This document shows, piece after piece, positions 32,124 to 41,759 of a DNA stretch of 49,132 bases (position 1 is its first letter; each line of letters opens with the position of its first letter). The notes beneath the pieces are model-generated. The model had not been told where the DNA came from. It searched no databases and saw only the letters and a program-made list of their open reading frames with translations. The translations under genes and the position numbers were made by a program. Origin of the DNA: Parabacteroides goldsteinii (lineage in GTDB: Bacteria > Bacteroidota > Bacteroidia > Bacteroidales > Tannerellaceae); contig NZ_JADNBB010000037.1 of assembly GCF_015550595.1 (NCBI RefSeq), positions 1 to 49,132 on the forward strand. Direction: 5' to 3'.

Positions 32124-33212
32124 TTATTTTATCCACATTACATAAGTGAACATATAATAACATAGAATAATCCATTTTATTCGTTCTCCCTGGTTATTTA
32201 TTAAGTTATCTTTTAGCAAGGGATATATCAATACTATAGGATAAAGAAACCAAGATAGATAAGCAAATCTGTTATTATACGGTACATGAATGGTCAATAG
32301 CCAGAACGCATTACTTGCTATATAAGTATTAAATAAACGGATAAACAATTTGTCTTCGTAGCAATATGTATAGATATATTTCACTCCTGCGATAATGGGT
32401 ATCAAACTATAAATAATGAAGTCCCAGCGAAATCCAATATTAGAGAACATTTGCTCCATGCCTTTATAAGACATATTCAAATATTCAGACATCCTTTTAT
32501 CCTGTTCAAACCAAGGAATGTTTGTCAACAAAGTGGAGAAAGAATCACGTGCAACAAGCATAAGCAGGAAAAACGTTCCCCATAAGTATAAGTAGTGTTT
32601 GGGATTATTTGAAAGTCGGGTCAGCAAGAAACAGCCAATTGGCAACATGACGGATTGATGGAAAAGACATGCTATAATCCAAACAGGAATTCGTTTAATA
32701 TCGTTGTTTGGAACAAGAAAAGAGAAGATAACTAACGATGTAGCTATTCCGTTACGCAGTCCATTTACTCCGTATCCCCAAAAACTCAAAGAACAAACGA
32801 ACAACACTAGTGCTACAGCATATTGTTGTTTGAATCGTTTCTTTAAAGCAAAGAAAACAGGCAATATATATAATGAGCAAAGAACAAACCAATACCCTTT
32901 TAAATTGACGAGTTGTGAAAGCCAATAGGTAAGATACTCAAAACCAATATCTCTATCTCTTATAGCAACCGTACCATAGAAGGCTTTCTTTTGGAAAGCC
33001 ATGGCATAAGCTGAAGTATCTCCAAAGTAGTGATAATCGGTCGGTCGGAAAGTTACATGAACATATACAATCAAGAGTAAAGCAAGGCTAAATATCTGGT
33101 TGTTGATATAAGGCTGTCTTACTGTTTCTGCCCTGACCGGTTGAATAGCGATGTAAACAACTAATAGCAGCAACAAGTTGTAATATAAGGCTATATATAG
33201 ACTAATACTCAT
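32124..33212 (-). CDS. wzy: EpsG-family O-unit polymerase (Wzy)
   Basis: A 362-residue polytopic membrane protein with about ten hydrophobic segments and a large periplasmic-type loop near residues 220-260. The EpsG pattern is visible: YVHVTFRPTDYHYFGDTSAY near the N terminus (the conserved DxxxY region), an FWGYGVNGLRNGIATSLVIF segment where the family has the R-x-x-x-A motif, and the CLFHQSVMLPIG helix. It should polymerise repeat units on the periplasmic face. It overlaps the upstream glycosyltransferase gene by four bases. Confidence 0.85.
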   Translation of the reverse strand: MSISLYIALYYNLLLLLVVYIAIQPVRAETVRQPYINNQIFSLALLLIVYVHVTFRPTDYHYFGDTSAYAMAFQKKAFYGTVAIRDRDIGFEYLTYWLSQLVNLKGYWFVLCSLYILPVFFALKKRFKQQYAVALVLFVCSLSFWGYGVNGLRNGIATSLVIFSFLVPNNDIKRIPVWIIACLFHQSVMLPIGCFLLTRLSNNPKHYLYLWGTFFLLMLVARDSFSTLLTNIPWFEQDKRMSEYLNMSYKGMEQMFSNIGFRWDFIIYSLIPIIAGVKYIYTYCYEDKLFIRLFNTYIASNAFWLLTIHVPYNNRFAYLSWFLYPIVLIYPLLKDNLINNQGERIKWIILCYYMFTYVMWIK

Positions 33213-34309
33213 AAAATGACATCACAAATTTGGTCCACATAATGTTCCCACGTAATTTTAGCTTCTATGCGCCGACGTGCATTACGACCTTCATTTATAG
33301 CAAGAGATTTATCGTCGATTAACTTAATGAGTAAATTCTCCAATTCTTCGTGGGCGTCCTGATGTATCAACCAACCGCCATTATTCTCCTCGACAGCATC
33401 GGGAATGCCACCTGTACGAGTACCTATAACGGCGGTTCCACAAGCTTGCGCTTCGGCAAAAACAAGCCCGTATCCTTCTACATTCCTATTATCCGCTTCT
33501 TCACGTGTACAGAGAATGAATATATGCGAGGCTGAATAGAAATCGCAAAGTTTATTATCATCAATGAAACCTTCAAATGATACAATATCTGACAATCCTA
33601 AATCGGTAACCATCCGCTCAAGTGCACTCTTATATTTTCCTTTACCTCCGAGATGCAATCGCACTTGTTGCTTATACTTTGCCGGTAAAGAAGCTATCGT
33701 CCGGATAATAAAATCATGTCCTTTAAATTTTTCCAATCGAGAAATAGAACAGAGGTGTAGCAAGCCATCCTTATATTTTTCACAAGTAGGGCGAAAATGA
33801 ATTGCATCAACCGCTAACGGAATAGCGATTGTTTTAGCATTTGGAGAACAATGTTTTACTAATGTCTCTGTATAATGACTGTTAGCAATCACGCAAGAGG
33901 CGTTTCTTAGTATAAAACGTCGATAAGTAGGCCAAATACAGCGTCGGAAAAAACTCTTTCCGGCAAGATATTCGGCTCCATGTGCCAATATATAGGTTTC
34001 TCTGTTTGACAATAGAGACAGCATTCCCTCTGGATGATAATTCCCGGTAATTACAATATCACCGGGAACAGTTTTTTTGCGTAAATACTTCAATGTACGC
34101 AACTCCAATATTCCTCTTCTTCCATGCAATCTCACCACATTATTATCCTCCTCTGCATCGGTAGAAGTACTTTGGGGACAAATGACTGTAACATTCAGTC
34201 CTTTTTTCTCTAAATATTTTTTCAGTTCAAAACAAAGCCTTGCAATACCACCATTACTTGGTGGATAATCATAGGTTACAATAAAAATGTGTTTGTTAGA
34301 TGTTTGCAT
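33209..34309 (-). CDS. GT4-family glycosyltransferase
   Basis: A 366-residue GT-B glycosyltransferase. It begins HIFIVTYDYPPSNGGIARLC with the glycine loop of the acceptor domain. The donor domain carries LHLCSISRLEKFKGHDFIIR and the acidic motif NVEGYGLVFAEAQACGTAVI followed by GGIPDAVEENNGG. It acts in the cytoplasm on lipid-linked precursors. It overlaps the next gene (wzy) by four bases and the preceding GT2 gene by 14. The specific sugar is unknown. Confidence 0.9.
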   Translation of the reverse strand: MQTSNKHIFIVTYDYPPSNGGIARLCFELKKYLEKKGLNVTVICPQSTSTDAEEDNNVVRLHGRRGILELRTLKYLRKKTVPGDIVITGNYHPEGMLSLLSNRETYILAHGAEYLAGKSFFRRCIWPTYRRFILRNASCVIANSHYTETLVKHCSPNAKTIAIPLAVDAIHFRPTCEKYKDGLLHLCSISRLEKFKGHDFIIRTIASLPAKYKQQVRLHLGGKGKYKSALERMVTDLGLSDIVSFEGFIDDNKLCDFYSASHIFILCTREEADNRNVEGYGLVFAEAQACGTAVIGTRTGGIPDAVEENNGGWLIHQDAHEELENLLIKLIDDKSLAINEGRNARRRIEAKITWEHYVDQICDVIL

Positions 34310-35198
34310 AATGAGTATATTTAGGAGTTAGTTTTCCTTTTTTATAACCTTCTTTATAAGTTTTTGCAAAAAGTCTAAACAGTCCGGGATTGCGGTAAGT
34401 AAAAGCGTATGATGCAACAAGACGCAACAAATAGATGTAAGCAGTCGGCCTATGATACCATTTGAGATGACGGCTAATCAATAAAGCCCGGTTATGTACT
34501 AATGAAGCAATATAGCGATTGATATCCAGAACCCTGCAACCGCCTGTATCAGCAGCCAAGTGCCATACATGAGCATCATAATTAAAAAAAACTTTGTATC
34601 CAAGTTCCTTTACTCGTAAACATATTTCGGTTTCTTCATATAGAGCAGCTCCATAATTCAAATATTCATCAACACCACCAACTTCTAAAAATATGTCTTT
34701 TTTTATGCTATAATTTCCACCTCCGCCATGATCTACATATTCTTTATGATTAATGTGGAATCCCCGTTCTGGAGTTGCCGTATAGAAATGGAACTTGCCT
34801 ACATTTTTCGATTTGGGATTATTCTTATATTTTTCTGTAATTCCCCCTGCCACTACTGCGATATCAGGTTGTGACAAGAACTTGTAATGCTCTTTGAGCA
34901 GGTTGCAGTCACACTCGATATCATCATCTAGAAATAGGATGTAGGCGTATTGTGTGTGTTGCACACCGAAATTACGAGCTTCAGGTAGCCCTCTAAATTC
35001 AGTCACATGATAGTACTTAATCAATGTATCACTATCTTTTGCACGACTATACATAGTACTGTCAATGGCTGCCGATTGGTCTACAATAATTATTTCATAC
35101 GGCTCCCCAAAATCTTGCTCTATTAAGCAATCAACTGTACTTGCCAGATAATCAGCCCGATTAAGTGTGGGCAAAATAATGCTTATCCCTTTTTGCAT
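34296..35198 (-). CDS. GT2-family glycosyltransferase (rhamnosyltransferase-like)
   Basis: A 300-residue GT-A enzyme. The start is set at ATG 35196-35198 (MQKGISIILPTLNRADYLAS), because the longer frame needs a TTG. Conserved features are IIIVDQSAAIDSTMYSRAKD, the metal motif YILFLDDDIECDCNLL, and YEETEICLRVKELGYKVFFN near the C terminus, where the ExE/D element is expected. The GLPEARNFGVQH segment is typical of this group. A 235-base gap separates it from the upstream gene. Confidence 0.88.
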   Translation of the reverse strand: MQKGISIILPTLNRADYLASTVDCLIEQDFGEPYEIIIVDQSAAIDSTMYSRAKDSDTLIKYYHVTEFRGLPEARNFGVQHTQYAYILFLDDDIECDCNLLKEHYKFLSQPDIAVVAGGITEKYKNNPKSKNVGKFHFYTATPERGFHINHKEYVDHGGGGNYSIKKDIFLEVGGVDEYLNYGAALYEETEICLRVKELGYKVFFNYDAHVWHLAADTGGCRVLDINRYIASLVHNRALLISRHLKWYHRPTAYIYLLRLVASYAFTYRNPGLFRLFAKTYKEGYKKGKLTPKYTHYANI

Positions 35199-35225
35199 AA
35201 GGCGTTTATGAATAATATGAATCAA

Positions 35226-35432
35226 GAGTTAAGAAATTAATCACTTCGTTTAGGAATTATACTCTATCAGAAATTTCACTATAATGAAGCATTTCTATAT
35301 TTTACGTAGTTGTACTGAAATGTTTGACTTTCTTCAAGATGGCAATACAAAAAAAGCCTTAACTCCCCTTCGTATGAATATGTGATTTTATAAATAAAAA
35401 GTCCGTTTAAATTTTCTAATAAAGCAGTTGAG
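35226..35432 (-). other. intergenic stretch with an open frame lacking a start codon
   Basis: Within a locus of otherwise tightly packed genes this gap holds a 54-codon open frame without ATG (35282-35443, including GLFIYKITYSYEGELRLFLY). It may be a remnant of a lost gene. No hairpin or promoter consensus is seen. Confidence 0.3.
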
Positions 35433-36608
35433 TTAGGATTCTTCTACATGATGTTTGGAGCTATCTCTTATAACTCGATTGTAAAATTCGATGTTTTGTG
35501 CCACTATCTCGTTGGTGTTGAATCTAGCAGTTGCATTTAGATAAGCCCTGTCGGCTTGTTCACACCTATAAATGGGATTCGAGATTAGCCGTTGCAAAGC
35601 CTCTGCAAATTCATCGATACGTTTCACCCTGCATTTGCAAACACAGTTACTGTCTCCTATAATCTCTTGAAAACAATCGATATCGGAACAAACAATTGCC
35701 TTCCGCAGTAACATTGCCTCCAGTAAGACCAAACCGAAAGTTTCTGCATGGCTTGGAAATATGCAAATATCGGCACTGTTAGCGTATGACATAGTCTTGT
35801 CATAAGGTAAGCGACCTAAATACGATACACAACCGATCGATTGCTTTGAAAAGAGAGATTTGCATTTTTCCCATGTCGAAGAACCATTCACTACTGCATC
35901 CTGTCCGATGAGAATGAGTTTGACATTGTCGTTTTGCTCGCATATCCTGTTGAAAATAAGAGGCAAATCAAGTACCCCCTTTTTCTCAACAATTGTCCCC
36001 CAATAAAGTATCGTTATTGTATTTTTGTTCATGTCACTAGATGAAAGAGGGGGCATGTTTATATCCACAGGATTATATATTACACATTTTCTCTTATTCG
36101 AAGACAGACTGAATAATTTATCCGTCAGGTCGAGAGCCTGTCGGCTAACTCCTATATAGGCATCAGAATTACGCAAAGCATTATATTCCATAAGCCGTAC
36201 GTTCCATGGAGTTTTGTTTCCAGACAAATGATCGAAATACACATTTGAACCATGTAATCTTGTAACTACTGGTACAGATAAACTACAAAAAGCCAAAGGT
36301 CCCTCCCAGTCGATAGATTCAACGAGGTCGATGCCAATCTTTGCCACTAATAGATTTAACTTTTTATTTAGATACCTTCTATTGATAAAAGAAGAAAATG
36401 GAGACTTATGAGGCTGGTTTATAGGTATCACAGATATACCATCGTCCCACACAGTTTCTGTAAACTTATTGCCCCAATACACAACTGATACCTTCACACC
36501 AGTCTCACTCTTAACGATAAGATGAGACAAATGTTTGATAAAAATTCCGATTCCGCCACATTTCATACCCAATATCGGATATTCTGTAGTTAAAAACGCT
36601 ATATGCAT
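35433..36608 (-). CDS. GT4-family glycosyltransferase
   Basis: A 391-residue GT-B glycosyltransferase. The N terminus MHIAFLTTEYPILGMKCGGI carries the glycine-rich acceptor loop, IDLVESIDWEGPLAFCSL is a central strand, and the donor domain contains NTITILYWGTIVEKKGVLDL and IFPSHAETFGLVLLEAMLLR (the acidic E-x7-E motif). It follows the second GT4 gene by two bases. A run of Cys residues at CVCKCRVKRIDEF is unusual for the family. Confidence 0.9.
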   Translation of the reverse strand: MHIAFLTTEYPILGMKCGGIGIFIKHLSHLIVKSETGVKVSVVYWGNKFTETVWDDGISVIPINQPHKSPFSSFINRRYLNKKLNLLVAKIGIDLVESIDWEGPLAFCSLSVPVVTRLHGSNVYFDHLSGNKTPWNVRLMEYNALRNSDAYIGVSRQALDLTDKLFSLSSNKRKCVIYNPVDINMPPLSSSDMNKNTITILYWGTIVEKKGVLDLPLIFNRICEQNDNVKLILIGQDAVVNGSSTWEKCKSLFSKQSIGCVSYLGRLPYDKTMSYANSADICIFPSHAETFGLVLLEAMLLRKAIVCSDIDCFQEIIGDSNCVCKCRVKRIDEFAEALQRLISNPIYRCEQADRAYLNATARFNTNEIVAQNIEFYNRVIRDSSKHHVEES

Positions 36609-36610
36609 CT

Positions 36611-37945
36611 CTATTGTATTTTTTGGAAAATATCAATGAAAGATTTTGTTTGTTGCGATGCCAAGTAACGGCGGCAATATTCTTTGTTTGCCGTCATTGG
36701 AAATTTTTCGCTAAATACTTGTTTGATGACAGTAACACCTTGCTGAGGAGTATCTATAAAAATACCTATGCCTGCTTTTATCAATTCGGTTCGTGCTTCG
36801 CTAGTCATGGGCACCATTGCTAATACAGGCACTTGTAATGCGATATAATCGACCATTTTTGCGAAATTAGTCCACCATAAAGCCGTGTGTCCGGGAATAA
36901 GTACTGCTGCTTTTGCATTAACTATCAATTCATACAATTTACGCTGCGGTACATGATTGATATATTCCACGTTGTTACAGATTCCCAAATCATTGACAAA
37001 TTCTTCCGTTTGTTTTTGATTGATATTCTTATTACCCACAATTTTAAGGGTGCAACCCTTGCCTTTTAATTCCTTAGAATTGACAGCTTCGGCAAATATT
37101 TTCAAGAAATTATCTTTATATTCATGGAGGTATTCACCCACGAATATTATATAATTCTCTTTTTCTCTATTTTGAAAAGAAGGCAAATAATCATCATCTA
37201 CTCCAGTTGGAATAAAATATGATTTATTTGAGTATCGTCCCTCATATAAATCATTAAATATATTCAGGTATGCTCCCGACAGACCAGTAATAGCATCAGC
37301 GTATTTAAAAGTATCTTGTTCAATTTTCTTTTGCTTGGCAAAAACAGGAAAATAATCAGAATACATTCGCTTAGCGTATGTGGTAGGATCCCTGAAATCA
37401 GCAACCCATTTTACTCCGGTTAGATGTTTAAGTCGCATACCGATTCTATTTGAGGTAAAAGGCAGGCAAGTGGTATATATGATAGATATATCATGTTCTT
37501 TAATTATTTTTCGTCCCATCCTCACGGCACTTCTTTCCCAGAATCTAAAGCGGTCGGGAACTTGAATCCATCGGTCTAGTATATATTTATAAAACTTACC
37601 GAATAAAGATTGCTTGTTAGAGGTGACTGTATCCGTGCTTTTTGACTGTGCACCAATAGTTTTTGCTTTGGCTGTAATGGCTTTGAGTGAAGTATCTTCT
37701 CCTCCAAGCAACATTCTAAGGCCGCGCAATGTCGGTTCTATATAATTGGCTTGATAAATAGGCACGTCTTGGACTTCGTCCAACAAATCAGGATCTTCTA
37801 AATATAGATAATTACGATTAACCGTCAGTACTATCGGATTCCAACCTGTACGTTTAAGATATTTTACAAGTTTAAATGCCCTAAATACCGCAGCATGAGT
37901 CTGTGGCGGAAAAAAAGGAGTAATTATAAGTATGTTTTTATTCAT
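36611..37945 (-). CDS. glycosyltransferase, GT4/WbuB-like
   Basis: A 444-residue glycosyltransferase, longer than the others. It begins ILIITPFFPPQTHAAVFRAF, a sequence typical of the WcaI/WbuB-like subgroup, and contains WVADFRDPTTYAKRMYSDYF, frequent in this subgroup. The donor domain runs from about residue 265 (YIIFVGEYLHEYKDNFLKIF) to AAVLIPGHTALWWTNFAKMV. The usual E-x7-E motif is replaced by a less acidic version, so the catalytic details may differ. It overlaps wzx by four bases. Confidence 0.8.
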   Translation of the reverse strand: MNKNILIITPFFPPQTHAAVFRAFKLVKYLKRTGWNPIVLTVNRNYLYLEDPDLLDEVQDVPIYQANYIEPTLRGLRMLLGGEDTSLKAITAKAKTIGAQSKSTDTVTSNKQSLFGKFYKYILDRWIQVPDRFRFWERSAVRMGRKIIKEHDISIIYTTCLPFTSNRIGMRLKHLTGVKWVADFRDPTTYAKRMYSDYFPVFAKQKKIEQDTFKYADAITGLSGAYLNIFNDLYEGRYSNKSYFIPTGVDDDYLPSFQNREKENYIIFVGEYLHEYKDNFLKIFAEAVNSKELKGKGCTLKIVGNKNINQKQTEEFVNDLGICNNVEYINHVPQRKLYELIVNAKAAVLIPGHTALWWTNFAKMVDYIALQVPVLAMVPMTSEARTELIKAGIGIFIDTPQQGVTVIKQVFSEKFPMTANKEYCRRYLASQQTKSFIDIFQKIQ

Positions 37946-39474
37946 CGTTTTAATTTGTTTAAAATCAATGCTTTTACTTTTTTCTTATTTTCTTTGTCTA
38001 ATAGCACATAATAGGACAGAACAACCAATATTATTGAAGAACTAAGAGCCACGATAATCACTCTTGTAAAGGACTCAACCAAGATATGTTGTATGAGTAG
38101 GATTGCGGTAAAAGAAGGAATACTTATGAAAAGATTCACTACCATCGTTGTGAAGAAAAAACGTATCGGTTTGAAATCTTCAACATAATGATGGAGTGTA
38201 TATGAGCAAACGATATAAATCAATAATGTGCTCACTATAGGCAATCCAAAAGCCCAAGTCAAGCCGATACCTTTACTAAACAATAACCAAAGTATCGGAA
38301 TGACTGATAATGATACTGTCCCCGCCATAAATGAATAAAATTTCAAACGTCCGACAGCTTGTATTCCAATATATATAATATTATTATTCAATGATATGAA
38401 GCTTGAGACTATCAATAAAATACAGAATTCAATTGTATATGGAGGAACTTCCACGAGCCATAAATTCATTACATAATGTATTTCAGAGATAAAAGGAATA
38501 GCAACCAACAGATATAACACATTTGCCAAACAAGTAGTTTGCTTTAGTAATTGTATCATGGCATTGAAATCGGTCAATGCGTATTGCTTTATAATTTGCG
38601 GCCTCGAAGCCATTACCAAATTGGTTGATACTTGTTCAATCATCAGTTGCACAGTTGTTGCCAATCCGGCTGCGGCATTAACAGCTGTACTGCCAAATAT
38701 ATTAAGCAACATATTTGTTCCCTGTTGACGAGTAGTAAAGCAAATATTGGAATAAAGATTCCATCCTGAAAAGCTAAACAGAGAACGGCCGATAACCTTA
38801 TTCCATTCCCAATTAATCCGGCATTCGTCATAATGCCTAATGCAATAAATGCGATATGTCATTGCAATCAAGAATGAAGATAAGAGCATAAGTCCTCCAT
38901 ATAAAATGAGCTTATCACATACTGTAATAAGTAGAAGTGTAGCGATCAGCAACTTCAACAGTGATCCAACAATTTCCACAATAGCATACACGTCCATTTT
39001 TTCGTGCGAAATAAGAGTCGCATTGTATGGAACTTGAGTGATGCTGACCATTGAGGAAATTATTGAAAATTGATACACCCAAACAGCTGCACTCATTCTC
39101 TCATCTGGAATGTTCAATTTTTCGAATAACAGCCAAAGTCCGACCGTTTCAGCCAAAAACAAGACTATAATTGCAATTCCTATATGTAATATAAAGGCTG
39201 TATTGAATGTTTGTTGGAGTTGTCGAGGGTCATTTTTGGCAAGTTCGACTGTAAGAAAGCGTGAAGTCGCTCCACTCATCGTTACATTCAAAAAGCTAAA
39301 TAGGACAACAATACCGCCGACAAGTCCATAAATGCCATAATCATCTACACCAAGTGCATTTAACACGATCCGTGATGTATATAGTGATACAATCATGGAC
39401 AGCAACATACGTGCATAAAGTGCCACTGTATTCTTGAATATTTTTTTATTATTTACGGACGATGTCTTATTCAT
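37942..39474 (-). CDS. wzx: polysaccharide flippase (Wzx)
   Basis: A 510-residue polytopic membrane protein of the MOP superfamily with about fourteen hydrophobic segments. The start MNKTSSVNNKKIFKNTVALY is followed by ARMLLSMIVSLYTSRIVLNA and VDDYGIYGLVGGIVVLFSFL, typical of polysaccharide flippases. It moves undecaprenyl-linked repeat units across the inner membrane for Wzy. It starts 7 bases after the acyltransferase pseudogene and overlaps the next glycosyltransferase by four bases. Confidence 0.9.
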   Translation of the reverse strand: MNKTSSVNNKKIFKNTVALYARMLLSMIVSLYTSRIVLNALGVDDYGIYGLVGGIVVLFSFLNVTMSGATSRFLTVELAKNDPRQLQQTFNTAFILHIGIAIIVLFLAETVGLWLLFEKLNIPDERMSAAVWVYQFSIISSMVSITQVPYNATLISHEKMDVYAIVEIVGSLLKLLIATLLLITVCDKLILYGGLMLLSSFLIAMTYRIYCIRHYDECRINWEWNKVIGRSLFSFSGWNLYSNICFTTRQQGTNMLLNIFGSTAVNAAAGLATTVQLMIEQVSTNLVMASRPQIIKQYALTDFNAMIQLLKQTTCLANVLYLLVAIPFISEIHYVMNLWLVEVPPYTIEFCILLIVSSFISLNNNIIYIGIQAVGRLKFYSFMAGTVSLSVIPILWLLFSKGIGLTWAFGLPIVSTLLIYIVCSYTLHHYVEDFKPIRFFFTTMVVNLFISIPSFTAILLIQHILVESFTRVIIVALSSSIILVVLSYYVLLDKENKKKVKALILNKLKR

Positions 39475-39481
39475 AGCAAGC

Positions 39482-40482
39482 TTATGATCTTCCTAATACA
39501 GACGGAATGTATCTTTTTATTAAGGTTGTCGCAAAATAGCATATTGCAACAATGAGTGCAAATTCCAATATGGTCCAACTGTAGTTTACAAGATGTAACT
39601 TATTGCGCACGATCCAGAATGTATCTACAAATAATATATGTAGCCCCAATAATGCCAAACTGTTAATTCCACACCAAATCAATATTTTATCCAATGGAAT
39701 AAGTTTCAGCTTTCTCGAATTAAAATATGAATTGATAAACCAATAAAAATTCATAATAAAAACCATTGAAAGCAACAATAGATGCAATGGAAAATTGTTT
39801 GATTTTAAGTCAACGTAAGAGGGAAATAGAACGATGAAAACAATGGCGATAATAAGCAAGAATAATGAGTATATCGGTGAAACCTTCATGCCGTACCATT
39901 TGTTCCGCATGAAGCAAAAACCAAGATGGTAATAAATCAAGGTAGACATTGTTGTGTCAATAAAATATGGCAAATCAATGTTATTAGCATTTAACCAATA
40001 TCCTACTCCATATAATAATATACATAATGCGCTGATTGTTAATGCTTTATTGTAGGGGTGATTTTATGTATCAATAAATAAACGAATGAAACCTCGAACA
40101 AACAAATTAAAAACCAAATTACATGAAATAAAATAAAAGAGTTTTCATCACCGAGAAAACCATCAAACATACTCGTTACAGGGAGCGAGATCGCTTTTGC
40201 CCAATTATGAGTTTCGTTAAGTTTCAAAACGAACAAATATGCGAACAACAAAAAGGCAAAAAAGGCCCAAGGAATCAGTAATTGTCTGGTCTTTTTTGCA
40301 AAAAACTCTCTCAAACTGATTGGACGAAAGAAACAGCCTGACACAAAAAAGAAAAGGGGCATGTGAAAACTGTAAATAACGGTTTTCAACATGTAAGGGA
40401 TTTGTATATGACCAAGGATGACCAATAAAATTCCTCCCCCTTTCAATATGTCAAAGGAGACAATCCGATTAGAGTCTACCAT
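39482..40482 (-). pseudogene. membrane acyltransferase (acyltransferase-3 type) broken by a frameshift
   Basis: Two frames together make one acyltransferase of about 333 residues, the usual length. The 5' part (40482-40039) begins with the family motif VSFDILKGGGILLVILGHIQ and SFHMPLFFFVSGCFF, then stops at a TAA (40039-40041). The 3' part continues in another frame (NKALTISALCILLYGVG, then the membrane helices to 39482). Restoring one A in the run at 40046-40048 rejoins the frames as TIKALTIS. The product would have acetylated a sugar. It is either inactive or a sequence error. Confidence 0.8.
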
Positions 40483-41737
40483 CTACAACGTTTTTTTCAA
40501 AGATAGCTTTAACATCGAATATGACGTGTTGAGCATTTAGTAACGTTTTTACATCAAAGCCTATAAACTGTTCGTGTGCTACAGCTATAATTGCCGCATC
40601 GAATTTCTTATCCAAAGGATGTTGGTTCGTTACCGAGATTCCATATTCTCGCATAACTATATCAGGATTGGCCCAAGGATCATATACGGTGATATGTACG
40701 TTATACTCTCGCAAAGCATTGTAAATATCTATAACCTTTGTGTTCCGCACATCAGGACAGTTTTCTTTAAAAGTAAACCCTAATATGAGGATATGAGAGT
40801 TGAGCACCTGTATTCCTTTCTTCAGCATCAATTTCGCAACTTGGTTGGCCACATATTCCCCCATACCGTCGTTCATTCGGCGACCGGCTAAGATTATCTC
40901 AGGATTATAACCGTGACGTTGTGCACATTGAGCCAAATAATACGGATCAACTCCAATGCAATGGCCTCCAACCAGCCCAGGCTTAAATGGCAGGAAATTC
41001 CATTTGGTAGAAGCTGCTTCCAGTACATCCTGTGTATCAATGCCCATTTTAGTAAATATCTTGGATAGCTCATTCACAAATGCGATATTGATATCACGCT
41101 GTGAGTTTTCTATTACTTTGGCTGCTTCCGCTACTTTCATCGTAGGAGCGAGATGTGTACCGGCGGTAATTACAGAAGCATATACCTCATTTACTTTCTT
41201 ACCTATTTCAGGCGTAGAACCGGAAGTAACCTTTTTGATTTTTTCTACTGTATGAAGTTTATCTCCCGGATTTATACGTTCAGGGCTATAGCCAGCAAAG
41301 AAATCTTCATTAAATTTCAATCCGGACACTTTTTCCACAACCGGGATACATTCGTCTTCTGTAACACCTGGATAAACAGTAGATTCATACACCACAATAT
41401 CCCCTTTGGAGATTACCTTACCAACAGTTGTGCTGGCACCGTAAAGCGGAGTCAAATCCGGATTGTTGTTTTTGTCTACCGGAGTGGGAACGGCAACTAC
41501 ATAAAAATTGTAATCACGGATTTCCTCTATATTGGCAGTACACTTAAAACCATTGGCAAGGGCAGATTGGAGTAGTTCATCTGACACTTCGAGTGTCGCA
41601 TCATGACCTGCCATCAAAGCAGTCACACGAGCTTGGTTCATGTCAAAACCTATCGTTTTATACTTTGTCGAGAAAAGACGAGCCAAAGGGAGCCCTACGT
41701 AACCAAGACCAATTACGCAAATTTTAGTTTCATTCAT
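40469..41737 (-). CDS. wbpO: UDP-N-acetylhexosamine dehydrogenase (WbpO/TviB type)
   Basis: A 422-residue nucleotide-sugar dehydrogenase. The Rossmann motif VIGLGYVGLPLA is at residues 8-19, the middle domain has FFAGYSPERINPGDKLHTVE, and the catalytic Cys is in GGHCIGVDPYYLAQ at about 259. The C-terminal domain contains ILGFTFKENCPDVRNTKVID. Close relatives oxidise UDP-GalNAc or UDP-GlcNAc to the uronic acid, as in Vi antigen synthesis. Paired with the adjacent epimerase, it points to UDP-GalNAcA or a related uronic acid, and hence an acidic polysaccharide. The stop overlaps the acyltransferase start by 14 bases. Confidence 0.87.
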   Translation of the reverse strand: MNETKICVIGLGYVGLPLARLFSTKYKTIGFDMNQARVTALMAGHDATLEVSDELLQSALANGFKCTANIEEIRDYNFYVVAVPTPVDKNNNPDLTPLYGASTTVGKVISKGDIVVYESTVYPGVTEDECIPVVEKVSGLKFNEDFFAGYSPERINPGDKLHTVEKIKKVTSGSTPEIGKKVNEVYASVITAGTHLAPTMKVAEAAKVIENSQRDINIAFVNELSKIFTKMGIDTQDVLEAASTKWNFLPFKPGLVGGHCIGVDPYYLAQCAQRHGYNPEIILAGRRMNDGMGEYVANQVAKLMLKKGIQVLNSHILILGFTFKENCPDVRNTKVIDIYNALREYNVHITVYDPWANPDIVMREYGISVTNQHPLDKKFDAAIIAVAHEQFIGFDVKTLLNAQHVIFDVKAIFEKNVVDGRL

Positions 41738-41759
41738 AATTTCATCTGTTATTATTACT

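Noticed and set aside
40039-40060. Phase variation by slippage in the acyltransferase gene
   Set aside because: The A-run at the frameshift is only three bases, too short for efficient slippage; a simple deletion or read error is more likely.
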